DNA of 64,000 nucleotides, taken from NCBI GenBank assembly GCA_030268105.1, contig BSDZ01000089.1, forward strand, positions 620,001 through 684,000. Direction: 5' to 3'. The position numbers and the translations under genes are program-made. Below the pieces are notes generated by a model. It worked only from the letters and a program-made list of their open reading frames with translations, was not told the origin of the DNA and made no database searches. Of this stretch, positions 1-11,800 are shown in pieces (within the stretch, counting starts at the first letter, position 1; each line of letters begins with the position of its first letter). The stretch is from Volvox africanus. Taxonomy: Eukaryota; Chlorophyta; Chlorophyceae; Chlamydomonadales; Volvocaceae.

Positions 1-160
1 TCTCTGGGTCACGGACAGTGGGTCGTTGGGTCAGTTGTTGGGCAGTTGGGTCAAAGAGTAAATGAGCCGGTTGGGTCAGTGGAGGGTGGGTCGGTAACAC
101 CCGTGTCCTATGTGTCGATGTATACTTGCCGTATGCCCTGACTTACCCCCGTCCTCCCAG

Positions 161-3100
161 GTGTGCAGGCAGCTCCTGGACAGCAAGCAGGGGGGCAACC
201 ACGGCCGTACATATCTGTTGCGTCAGAGCACGAGGCGTACGGGAGAGGTTGCGGTGCACGCAGCTGCCAAGGGCGGTCATCTCGACACACTGGAAGCTCT
301 GCTGACTGTGAGGGCGGAGGCGGAGGCGCTGGATAAAGAGGGAAGGGATTGTCTCATGATGGCGGCTGCCAATGTGAGGCGCTGGAAGGAGAAAGGAAGG
401 GGAGGGCGGGAGGATGAGGGGGGAAAGGAAGCGGAGGGGGGAAGGATGAGGGGGGAAAGGAAGGGGAGGGAGGGAGGACGAGGGGGGAAAGGACGGGGAG
501 GGGGGGAGGATGAGGGGAAAAGAGGGGAAGGGCCCCCTCCTTGTGGGACACAACGGCCATCCAACGTACCCAGGGAACTGTCCAATGTGTATAGAAGGGG
601 GGGGTTGTGTGAGTTTCATCTTTCGGGATCCACATGTGCGCGCCTTAACTTGTAATTATGATACGATATGATATGATATGATATGATATGATATGATATG
701 ATATATTTATTACATATCACATATATGATATATATCAAATATCATATATATGTATATGTACTTATATGTATATAATATAATATTTGTATGGGGCGTTGCA
801 GGAATATTGTCTTCTTCCTCACCATCCCCTCTGCTGCTCCTACTGCTCCTACTGCTGCTGCTGTTCACTTCATCAACCCTCACTGCCTGCACAAAAAACG
901 CAGGACCACCCCAACGTTATGTCGTACATGCTCCAAAACCACGGCGCCTCTGCAGCCCGGGCCGATAGCCTGGGTCGTACGGCTCTCATGCACGCTGCTG
1001 CGGCAGGCGCCGTGCAGGCTGTACATCTGCTGCTGTCCCTGGACCCCCCCTTGGAGCTAAGCCAGGCGGACCACCAGGGTTACGGGCCTCTCCACCACGC
1101 CTGCCTCGGGGGCAGCGTTGAGGTTGTGGAGGTGTGTGGGTGTTTTCTTGTGTATGTATGTATAGGTGTTACACTGTGGGCGACTCGCCCTTCAAAGACG
1201 AGCACCGGGGGTCCTGACCGGACCGAGCCACAGCGCAGGGGAGGGGCACGCGGCTTTGTCTGTCTGTCCTGCCACGTGCTCCCCCTCTCACTCGGGCCAG
1301 CGAGCCCTCACAGGCTCTCGCCTGGCCACTCACAGAGCACTCAGGGCCACCAAGAAACCACAGAAAGCCCAACAGAAAACGGGGGACACCTAGCTGCTCA
1401 AAGGACGGGGAAACCTCTCCTCTAACCCGAAACTGACCTGGCAAGAGCCTGACAGACACACACAGATCCCCTCAGAGGAGAAACACCAGCAGGAAAGCAC
1501 ACTCTTACACAGCCAAGCCGAAAGAACCCAACACGAGGCGGAGGGGGGGATGACAAGCCGAACTGGCGCCCCCCTAGAAAGCCTTCCGGCCCCACCCAAA
1601 GCTGGCCCCGCAAACACCTGCACTGCACAAGAAGGAAAGACCTCTCTCGCTGACCCCTCCCAAAACCCTAAGGACCCGAAGCCTGGACACAGTACCTCTA
1701 GCCACGAAACCCTCCACCCTCTCCCTTCCCCTCCTCGAGAACTAGACTACCTTCCCCTTGTCTCCCCCTCCCTTACTCTCCCCCGCTTTCCTCTCACAAA
1801 ACCTCCTCCTCAAAACTCCTGCCTTATAGCCCCTGCTCTGTTCTCTCTGCTCCATGGCCGGTGATGTCAACCGGAACTGCACACCGCATTTGCGTACCAA
1901 CTATGGCTAGGATGGGATGTTGTGGTCCCACTTGATCCCAGCCATAGTGAGGTATTCCCAACGCTGCAAACGAATGCAAGCGTGCCCAAAAGTCTGCAAC
2001 TGTACGGGCCCGTGCACGGTCCAGGGGTGAGGCTGCTGTTTGTCTTGGATGTATGTATGTGTTGGATGTATGTATGTGTATATTTGCAAGTGAACTTTGT
2101 AATAAAAATGTGATAGGGCCGCGGGAATAAAGAAGGGCAACGATTATGACCCATGGGTCATGAAAGCCGATCATTGGCCAGCCGACCCTGGGCGTGCGGG
2201 GCTGGGTTTGGGTTTTGCGACGTAACACACACCCCTTGGCCTCAAGCGCCCCTGTGGAAACGAAACGCACTGGCACCACTCCACACCTCCCCCGGCTATT
2301 GTACGGCGCCCTCTTAAGTGGATCGTTCGTCAATGTCCCGTTTGTCGGTGTCGTACCATGCAGGCGTTGACGCAGCGCGGGTTGATCTTATCTGCGGCAG
2401 ATCCCACGTCATTAACTTTGCTCCAGCTGGCGTGTCGGTCGGGCCACGCTGCCGTACTCGACTGGATGCTGCGTTCAGGCATCGGTGAGGCGTGGGCCCC
2501 TGACCCCAGTTTCTATGCATCATGCCGTACGTATCGTACCGAGTGGCGTACCATCCAATTATACATGGAGGGGGCTCTGCGATGAGGGTGGGGGAAATTT
2601 TTCAAGAGGCCTTATTCCAAAATTTCAGCTAATTTGTCGTGTCACGTGGAACTTCACACGGGACGGGACGAGACGGGAATCGGAAACGTTTGGCTTTCCA
2701 TAAATGCTCAGGGGCTTTCGAAGTGTTTGGCCCTCTCCAGGGACCCCGGGACGTTTGTGCCGCGGAAAGCGCGAGTTTCAGAGACAGAAAAATGATCCCT
2801 CTGAAGAACCTTTTTCCGGTTGGCCCGGAGAGGTTTTTCCAAAAGCAGAAGGTCCAATCCAGAGCCGTACGACTTGATAGCGCGACATTAAGGGGGTTCA
2901 ATATAGCTTATTCCATCAATACGAGAAAGTACCATTTCTGTGCTCCCAAAAAAACGTTTTTGCAGGTTCCTGGTTTCTGGGAATCCCGGAACTTTTTGTG
3001 GGCCTAGTCAGTTAGTGGTACTTCCAGGGGTGCTCCCGGCAAACAACGGAAAACAGCTTTGGGGGCCGGGGGGCACCCCAAGCAACCGGGGCAGTCAGCC

Positions 3101-4491
3101 ACACTTTGAAGACCCCCGGCCCCTACAGCTTGTACGGATGGCGGCTTCACATAAGTCACTGTCATTCGCCAAACTCTTCGCCATTTGCCATCTTTCTGTT
3201 TGTCCTTGCTTAAGGTGCTTAATTAGTTAGCTATCTGATATCTGCTTTTAAGTTCGGTTTTCAGTTGGGCGTTTCCGTTTGTCATTGATGGCCTAACTAA
3301 TCATGACTCGTGTGACCCTTCACAGGCCTCCGGGAGCTGGTCGCTGGCGGCGTGAATCCCATGTTTGACGCGATTCGAGGGAGCAGTACGGAGGTTGTGG
3401 ATGTACTGCTGGGACACGGCGCACGGATCGACCCACGGGACTCAAAGTGAGTGGGAATAAGAAAATGAGCGAAGGGCTTCGCATCTGAGGAAGGGATGTC
3501 GTGTCCAAAAGGAAAGCTTACGCGCGATTCTGCCGCGTCGTGCTGTGCCATGCCATTGATGGAGGTGCCGCTGCGAGCCCAGCGCGATGTGTAGCTGAGT
3601 AATCATTCCGTTCAGCAAGGGCCCTTAATGTAATGTGGCTTAAGTAGGAAAAACATAATTCAAATGAATCCATTAGTTGGCGCCTGCCGTACTGTCATGG
3701 GGGTGCAGATCAGGAGAAGACTTGAACATATCAGAAAAACGGGTACGGCAAGAAGTACGGACCTCATCTTGATTGACTTATCAAGAGTTGTAAATATGCT
3801 TGGGGTATTTTGCTTGGCTTATTTGGCTTAAGTTATTGGGGCCTCCGTGAAGTCAGCTCCATAATGTCCCACACATTTTTGTATCGTACACTGAGAGATT
3901 CTGCCTTCGTTTCTCCTCATCTACGCGCCTCACGTTTCTCGTATGTTTTCCCCATTCGTACGATAGGGGTCGTACCCCATTGGGTTTGGCGGCTGAGATC
4001 GGGGACACAGCGATGTGCCGACATCTTGTGGCTGCTGGCGCCAGCCTTCTCGCTGCGGACAACCACGGCCGAGTGCCGAGGCGGTTGGCATACCAAGCAA
4101 ACCAACGAGAAACGGCCGAGGTACGACAAGGCAGTACGGTATTACAATTGTTAACGGTTTGAAGTTACGCGCTTCCTTGTGACAATTGAGTGCTGTACAT
4201 CCGGGAGTGCTGTACATCCTGTTACTTAACCTTTCTTATGTTTTGAACATTCCACTACCGCCCCATTGTTTGCTATTCAAATTCATGAACTGATGCCCTC
4301 GTTGGTCGCACCATGTACGAGCTCTTTATGGTTGCTGTTGCCGCCCGCGTCACAACGGCCCTGGATACCCGCAGGCGCTGTCCGGTATGGCCCGGATTCG
4401 GTTGCTGGCTGCAGACGACGTCATCGATGGGCAAATGTACGAAGAGCTCGACCACGAGGCGGCATTGCGCGAGGCGGGCGTTGTCGTATGA
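161..4491 (+). CDS. Ankyrin-repeat protein, 3' part (5' end outside window)
   Basis: Seven exons join with matching phases: 161-373, 904-1131, 2364-2484, 3326-3446, 3967-4120 and 4375-4491 (TGA), with an upstream exon implied to the left because 161 follows a splice acceptor. They give about 317 residues. Ankyrin units are clear: TGEVAVHAAAKGGHLDTLEA, LGRTALMHAAAAGAVQ, LTLLQLACRSGHAAVLDWML and GRTPLGLAAEIGDTAMCRHL. The last of these is created only by splicing 3446 to 3967 (phase 2), which strongly supports the model. The C-terminus is short and acidic (DHEAALREAGVVV). Ankyrin arrays mediate protein-protein contacts; no catalytic domain is visible, so the partner and role are unknown. The missing N-terminal part could hold another domain. 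Exon count within the window is six; the seventh lies outside it. Confidence 0.8.
665..702. repeat. (GATAT)n microsatellite in ankyrin-gene intron
   Basis: About eight copies of a 5-bp unit, followed by a longer AT-rich stretch to about position 785. It sits in the intron 374-903. Confidence 0.9.
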
Positions 4492-4550
4492 TACTTTTAC
4501 GTCATCGTCGTAAAAGGGTTATTAGTTAATGACTAACATGAATCAAATAT

Positions 4551-4976
4551 GCAACCCGGTCTTCTGGACCCGGTGAACTGCCTCCTGGAGTCCAAGTCGC
4601 GCTCTTGTAAATTGCTTATAGCACATTTATATGTATAATATTTAAGATATTTAAATATGAAAATTTCGTAGGGAACGAGGTCGCATCCGTTCTCCGCTAT
4701 CTTGTACACCGCCTAAAACCAGCACCTCTATTTCAAAGTTTTAGTTTCAATCATCAAGGTGCTATGTCTAACACCAGGGTACGAATACTTGGGCATCCCA
4801 TGACTGAGGTCGTATCGGACACCAGTTTTCTCTCCTATGGGCTCAACTTTTAACATTAAAACATAAATATTACGTACTTCATAAACGAAATTTTCAATAC
4901 AGGGTTTTTTTCGTAAAATATACGGTATCGACTCCAGGAGGCAGTTCACAGAGTCCAGGAGTCCGGGCGGGGTTGC
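4551..4976. mobile_element. Non-autonomous inverted-repeat element (MULE-like MITE)
   Basis: The 426-bp element is bounded by direct copies of ATCAAATAT (4542-4550 and 4977-4985), a 9-bp target duplication. Its ends are inverted repeats. Outer GCAACCC at 4551 matches GGGGTTGC at the right end, and an exact 20-bp inverted match lies at 4573-4592 and 4930-4949. The interior is AT-rich and has no credible ORF. A 9-bp duplication with inverted ends is typical of Mutator-like elements, so I infer a non-autonomous member of that superfamily. It lies 59 bp beyond the ankyrin-gene stop codon. Confidence 0.8.
4606..4610 (+). terminator. Candidate TGTAA poly(A) signal of ankyrin gene
   Basis: TGTAA is the usual volvocine polyadenylation signal. 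This is the first one after the TGA at 4491, and it lies inside the left end of the inverted-repeat element, so the transcript may end within the element. Confidence 0.4.
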
Positions 4977-5205
4977 ATCAAATATATGTAACGGTATGTA
5001 CGATGCAGTGCAAGCGAAAGTTATTTAATAAATGCACGGCTCATCCGGAGATATCACACTATTCTGACTCAAGCATCATTGCACTCTCACGCCGTTTGAT
5101 ACACGAAATGAGATACATGGGCAACAAGGAAATTAATGGTATAATGAACCGAGGCGCGGCCAGTGGGAGATATTTATATGATATTTGTTGTGGAAGAGAC
5201 TGAAA

Positions 5206-5430
5206 TGTTAGGCCAGTCGTACCAACCCCGCATCGGAAAAGTTAGAGGGCAAGACCAGAAGCCGGAAGGCTGGGTCAGTTTCTTAACAGTTATGATAGAA
5301 TTATTGTGAGGGAGAGCCAAGAGGCGGCCAGGACCAGCCGTGAAAAGTCCCACCCACCCTTACTGCGGCACGGGCCGTGTGTGTTGGGCAGGGGCATATA
5401 CAGGAGCTTAGAGACCAAGAGGCTAGACAA
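5206..5430. repeat. Dispersed repeat, copy 1 (related to 39705-39905)
   Basis: The segment from GGCCAGTCGTACCAACcCC to TGTTGGGCAG aligns, with small gaps, to 39705-39905; I estimate roughly three quarters identity by eye. The other copy adjoins the 3' end of a decayed tyrosine-recombinase ORF. This one is therefore probably a detached element end. No coding sequence is credible here. Confidence 0.7.
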
Positions 5431-5549
5431 AGACGCTAGTAACCAACAAAACCTTGCTTTCACCCTAAGCAAGTCAGGCACGGGTATCAGGTAGCACTGC
5501 GGTACTTTTCGCAAGATATCATCAGCGGGTACAGGCGGGGCGACACGTA

Positions 5550-5554
5550 TTACA
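5550..5554 (-). terminator. Candidate TGTAA poly(A) signal of SBP gene
   Basis: First TGTAA on the minus strand after the SBP-gene stop at 5862, about 310 nt downstream. No transcript evidence is available. Confidence 0.35.
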
Positions 5555-5861
5555 TTTGTATAGCCAATTAAAATACGTGATCGTGCGTACGAATACGAAC
5601 TGGAAATCTACCTTCGTACTGGACGAAAATGTATGACTTCGGTGCATTGTGTCCATAAGATGGTCATTAGGGACCTTATTTCGTGTCGCAAAGCAGTCTT
5701 CTATCCAGACACCTGATTCTCTGCCTTTATTATATAGCAGTTCGTTTCCTGCGTGCTGGTACTCAACTCAATTTAATTATGTTATTTATAACGACAAGAC
5801 GGTCAGATCAGGAATCATAATAATGCCAAGCTCGACGACCAACATCAGACACCTGACGACA

Positions 5862-8800
5862 TCACTGCAGCTTCTGCGCTTCCAGTCGCTCACATAATGC
5901 CTCCATTAAGGCCGCGCTTAGTGTACCCCATGACTCCATCAACTCCATCACTGCTTCCGCCAATCCTCCAGCCGGTACATCCGCACGCGGACCAAGTCCA
6001 TCTCCTCCCCTTGCCACCACCACTGCTGCTGGCCCTCCTGCTACTGGTGGCTCCGGTACCACCGCGGCTGCTGCTGATACCTCACCTGGCCCCGTACCTG
6101 CACCATCCTCAACCACCTCCACGACAGACAACGGAAACCGTACCTCCCCTCCTACTGCCACCAAGTCATCATCTCGCAGTAGCAGCTGGGATACTGCGCA
6201 GTCGAGAGGTTCCGTAAGGCCCAACAGAAGCGACAGTGACCCAGGGGTAAGTTGTGTTGGAGGCCGTTGTGGTGTCGATGGCGGTGGTGGTGCTGCAGAT
6301 TCGCCATTGCTGCCATCCCCTTCAGCTCTGCAATCGCCAGGTCCAGCTGCACGGAGTACATCCCCAGCGTCAGCAGGCCCGACGTCACGTCCTCCCTCCT
6401 TGCTCTGGTGCTGAAACTGATGCTGCTGGACCGCGTCCGTGGTGGTTTCGAAACCTGATGGCGTGGGTGGTGTCCAACCCAGACACAGCCAGGACCAGGC
6501 GGCCCACGGCTGGGTGGTGATCAGGTGCCTGGCCATGACGCCGCCATCGTCAAGTACGGCAGCCAAATGCAGTAAGGACATGCCGGCGGGGCCTGTAACG
6601 GGCGAGGGAGGAGGGGTAACGATCAACCGGGTGCTCACGACAGCCAGCTTGCGATTAGTAAATGGATTCATCTGCAAAAGTCGGATGAGCACCACCTTCC
6701 AAGCCATCCATGTCTTGGTTATCAGATTCGGATCAGAGCTCTGCCGCTGGTCATGAGAAGGAATATCTGCTTTAGAGGGGGAAACGACCATCTTAAGAGG
6801 TAAATTTCGAAAGAGCTCTTCCGAATCTTCAGGATGGCTTTAGTCGCAATGGCTTTACGGTTACAGCAATACAGCATTACGGGATTCTTCTCTCCTTCAT
6901 TCTTCGGACCTTGAGGCAGGTCGAACCGGAGTGGTGATTCCAAAACCCGCAGCGAGAACTCCGACAAGCAGTCCACTGTGGCCGTGCTGCCCGACAGAAC
7001 CGCCAATGGAAGTAGCTCCTGGAGGTCCAACCCTGCGGCGGAGAAACGCTGCTGTAGAGGCGCCGCGGCAGCAGTAGCGGTGGCAGGCGTAGTGAGGCTG
7101 TTACTGCCAGTAGCTGCCCCCGCTGCTGCTGTCGTCACTGATGGCGGTCGTGGTTGCAGTTGCAGTTGTCGTTGTGGTTGTAATTGCGGCACAAAGTTGG
7201 TCAGCAGTGCGGCCGCATCCAGCAGCAACTCCGTGAGGTGCGGAGAGCCCCTGTCATCGGGTTATGCATTGGACGAGCAGTTGAGGACGGTTGACGCAGC
7301 TTTGCACACAATAGTTCCGAGATGATGCAGTTCACGGGGATTAAGTTGCTTAAGCACACGGGGCCTGAGGAACTGGAGAGCTGGACGCACGGGCAAGCTG
7401 CCGGCTGTATGGGACACGCACAGGAAACTGGGAAACGACTGATCCAAGGCCTTATGGCCACCTCCGAAAGAACCCGCAACCGCGAGGAGCTTGGTCGGCA
7501 GCCGCAAGAAGTCCCAGGGTGCCGACATGCATGCATGCAGTGTGCGTGGATCTGTTTTGAGGAGAAGGGAGGAAAACAAAACATGACGCGCTTCGAAAGA
7601 GATTTTGCAAATGTTCAAATGTTGTATTTAGTCGCCCTCAGTAGGATGAATGAATGGATGTGGTCACTCACCTGCCCACGGTAAACAGCAGCAGTTGCGC
7701 GGCTTTGGCAAGCGCTTGCCGTACAACGGTTGTCGACGGTGGCGGCGGCAGGGCGGGGGCGGGGGTTCCGAGGTCGATCTCGACGCGCATGGGTGCGTTC
7801 CCCGCCGCCGCCGCCGCCTCGTCACGCCTTGGAACGGCTCCTGTAAGCCTTCCCCCTCCCGCAGCCGCCATCCCCCCTGCTGTTTGGGAGGCATTTGCAC
7901 CGACGGCTGTTGCTGCGGACCCTGCTACTGCCCGCGGCATGGCCTCTGCTGCAGCCGCGCACGATTTGGACGTCGCCACCGATAGCAGGCAGGTACGGGA
8001 AGAGGACGGGCCGGGAGTGTTAGAACTATTAGTCAACTAGAAGAGTAGCGTACAACACTTGAAGGGCGTGTATATATACGGCTTTCGAGGTTTTCGGGCA
8101 TACATACATACACACATATGTGTTCAGGCACGACTGCTATGGCACGACTAATATGCCCCTGGAGTTCCAGGTTCTACCCCGACCGAGAGCGGGCCTAAGA
8201 CCCTAACGTTAAGGGCAGGGTGCCCCCATGTCGATGGACGGTGGCGACCCCAATTAAAGTGACCCGCGAGCTGACCAGGAGCGGAGTTGACGCCTTAGTT
8301 GATTCGGCAGATTCCGCTGGATGCTGGTGGTGGGTGCTGAACCTGGGAAAACCACTGATTTCGGAGAAGTCGGCATGGGAGACTGGATGAGGGTGCCCCG
8401 AAACACCGGGGAAGGTAGGGACTGCCAGGTTAGTGGCCACGGGTGATGTACCCCCCTATCCTACACACATACATATATGTGTATATATGTATATATGTAT
8501 ATATATGTGTGTGTGCGTGTGCGTGTCTCCTGGTATGCTAGTCAGCTGGTTGTTGGACATACGGAACATACGGAACACCATGAAGGTCATTATCGCTTCC
8601 ATTCATGCAGGGGATCGGAAATCCAATGCATACGCATGTATGTGTATGTGTTCCCAAACAATGCCCCCTCCGCATTGCCCGCCAGCAACAATGACCCTAA
8701 GACGACGTGTGGCGGATGGCGCACGTCGCACCACCTTGCTCTCCCCGTTGGTGTGACTCCCTGAGGACTTACACAGCCTGACAAGCCCCGCCCGGCGCCC

Positions 8801-11800
8801 CCTCATTTTACCGGTTGGCATCGCTGCTTGACTCGACAGACGGGACGACAGACGGGACGATCCCACCGCAGTGGACGCCAGCGACTCGGATGCGTCAGTG
8901 TAGGACCAGGCGCACGCCTGGCTGGTGGCGGTGGCGGTGGTGGTGGTGCCGCCACCGATAGATGATGGCGAGTCCGGCGACGTGGCGCCGCCACCAGCAG
9001 GGCTGGCGGTGCCGCCGGCCGTCAGGTCAGGTCGGTTGGCTGTGGGTGACGCCGAGTCAGTTGAGGCCGCCGCCGCTAACGCCGCCGCCGCGGCGGCTGC
9101 AGCCTTCGCAGCCGAGAACACCTCCAGCACCTGCCCCAAATCTAGAATGAGCCTGCGGAGCGGAATTAAATTGAACCTGGATTATGGCTCTTTCAGCGAC
9201 GCGGGTGCCGGCAGCGGTTTCAAGTCTTAGCCCAACCCGCATGTATGTGTGTGTGTAGGGGGGGAGTGAGAAGGAGAGAGGGAGAAAAAAAGAGGCGGGG
9301 AGAGAGGGGCCCACCTCCTGTCCAGGGAGTGCTGTGCCTCTTGGTCCAGTGAGGGGGCCTGATGATTGTCGCCGCCACCGCTGTGTGACAGCAGGTTCCG
9401 CAACTCCGCCACAGCAGCTTCGCAACCCGGCGGCAAGATAAGCACCGGACACCAGCCGCCAAGCAAGTGACCAACGCCAACCTCCACCACCATAATGCCC
9501 ATCGAGCCCTCCGGCACATGCAACCTCATCCGCCGACTGCGTCCCCAGCCGTCGCTACCAGCACCGCCATAGCCGACTTCCCCAGCGGCGACGCCGGTTG
9601 TAATTTCAGCGGCCGTAGCGCCGCTGCAGGCTCTCGACTCAACAGACTCGGCCTCCGCGGCGTCCAGAAGAGCGGCGGTGAGGTCGTGGCCACGTAGTCG
9701 GGCAAACGCTTTGAAACAGGGCTGGCAATGGTTTCTGCCGTACAACTCCAGAGTGGTTTCGGAGCCTACGGTGTAGATGGGACCGTGTCATCACAGCATT
9801 TGAAAAAAACAGATTCAGGAGTCAGGAGACACGTCCGAAGCGCAATGTGTCATCTCATCTCATCGCGATAAGATCCCGAACGTACCCAACGTTGGCGGCA
9901 TTATAATGTCTGAACTACCGGGCGAATGTACGGTGAGGGGTTCCAGTGGCTCGTCGCTCTTAACTGACCCATGGGTGGGCCTCAAGCAGCATGCCACCGA
10001 TGTGGGGTTAGCAATGGCGGTGTGCGGTGGCGACCAGTGCGACCCTTAGGTCTAGCCTGACGGGTGGTCAGCCCCGTCCTTCGTGCGTGGGACGTGAAAG
10101 CCCCTACAGGGCCCTACCGGGACACCTAAGAGGGTGAGGGGCTGAGGGGCGGGACACTGGGTATTTCTAATCACTTGTCCCGCTACCGTCCCTGGACGGT
10201 TCTTCCCTAGTAAACATAGTGGCCCAGACTGTGCGGCCGCGTGGTCACACCGGCACTCACCCGCACAGACCGCCGCGGCGCTGCATCTCTCCAGGGACGG
10301 CATTTTGGCTCCCGATAGCCCGCCATTCTCTGCCGCCTGCTCCCAGGTGGTGACCCGTGGGTCTTCCCCCACATGGATCTGGAGGACCTTGTCGCCCACC
10401 TGCGGAGAAGTCAGACGTCAGCGCCAGGGAGATTCATAAGGCTCCCCAGATTCAGGTCATCCTTCCGCAGCTTCATCCTTTAGCAGAAGACGGGATTGAG
10501 TGTCCTTTAACACCAAAGATATAGGGGTTTCCCCCTCCCTGAGGTTCCCTCCGCATTTCCTGATGCCCACAAAGGAGAGAAAGTCTCGTGGAAGTCTCCG
10601 CCCACCCCCCTTTGTATCTCACCTGCACAAACGTGTCCCGCAGTCTCTGTCCCATGAACCTGAACACGTCTGCAGCCGCCTGCTCCGGATCGTGGTCGGG
10701 GATGAGCAGCGCGGACAGCGGACCCGAGGAGGCAGCCGAGGAGGAGCGCTGAACGTCGACCACCAGCTGTAGGCAGCCTGTGTTGTGTGTGAGAGTGTGT
10801 GCGTGTATTTATGCCGCACTTTGTTAGCTGAAATGGCAAAATCCCACATGGCCTTAGCCTAATCACTAGCCTAATTAGCTCCGAAGTGCTCGGGCGCACG
10901 GAAACCGTCCCTAGCATAACTGAATGAATACTGACGGCTTTGTGTTCTGTTGTCAAAAAACACTATATATAACTTGCAAATATATAGCTTGCGAAGATGG
11001 AAGAACGATCAATCGGTGGACGAAGGACGCTTGGTCTTTTTTGTGTGCTGTGAGTTGGGGAGAGGAAAGACGGAGAACGCAGCGATTCCCAGCCAACGAA
11101 CTAAACCCCAAAACCTGAGCTGTCCGTCCGTCCCTGGATCCTAAGAAATCCACACCGCAGCCGCAACCACGACGCACCTTGTCGTAGGGTAGCCTGCATC
11201 GCCTCCGCACGAGCAGTTTGCAGCCACCTGCCCATACCGCTCCGCAGATTCGGAGGCAGCTCGCCAGGCTGCATGTTCATAGCCTTGATAGAAACACGAT
11301 CCATCTCCAAGGCAGGGGCAGCGGCGGCGGGCGCCCCCGCCAAGGGCCATGCTGAGCAAGCTCCGCAACCAAACGCGCTGTACGTGTATGGTGCAGAGGC
11401 GATCGCCTGACGATGCACTGCCACGCCTTGTTGTACGGCAAACGCGACGGCACCGTTACGCTGCTGCTCCTCCAGCTGGTGTCGTTCATTCTCCTGCTGC
11501 AGCAGCTGGTGGTGCTGGTGCTGGTGCCGCCGCTGTTGTTCTTGCACCAGCTCCTGTTGGTGAAAGAGGGTGTCCGAGCAGGGCCCCGCCTCCTCAACCA
11601 TCTCCTGCAGCAGCAGGTCCAACATTCCGTCCTCCTCCTCGTCGTCGTAGTCGTCCTCAGGCTGTGGTGGACATGAAATTGTGGAAGGTTGTAGCGAGGT
11701 ATGGAATCCCCACCAAGTGCTGCCGCCACCGGCGGAGCCCTCCGCCAGCTCTGAGCCATTAACGAGTACTCCATTATAGCCGCTGCCTATTGGAGCAGGT

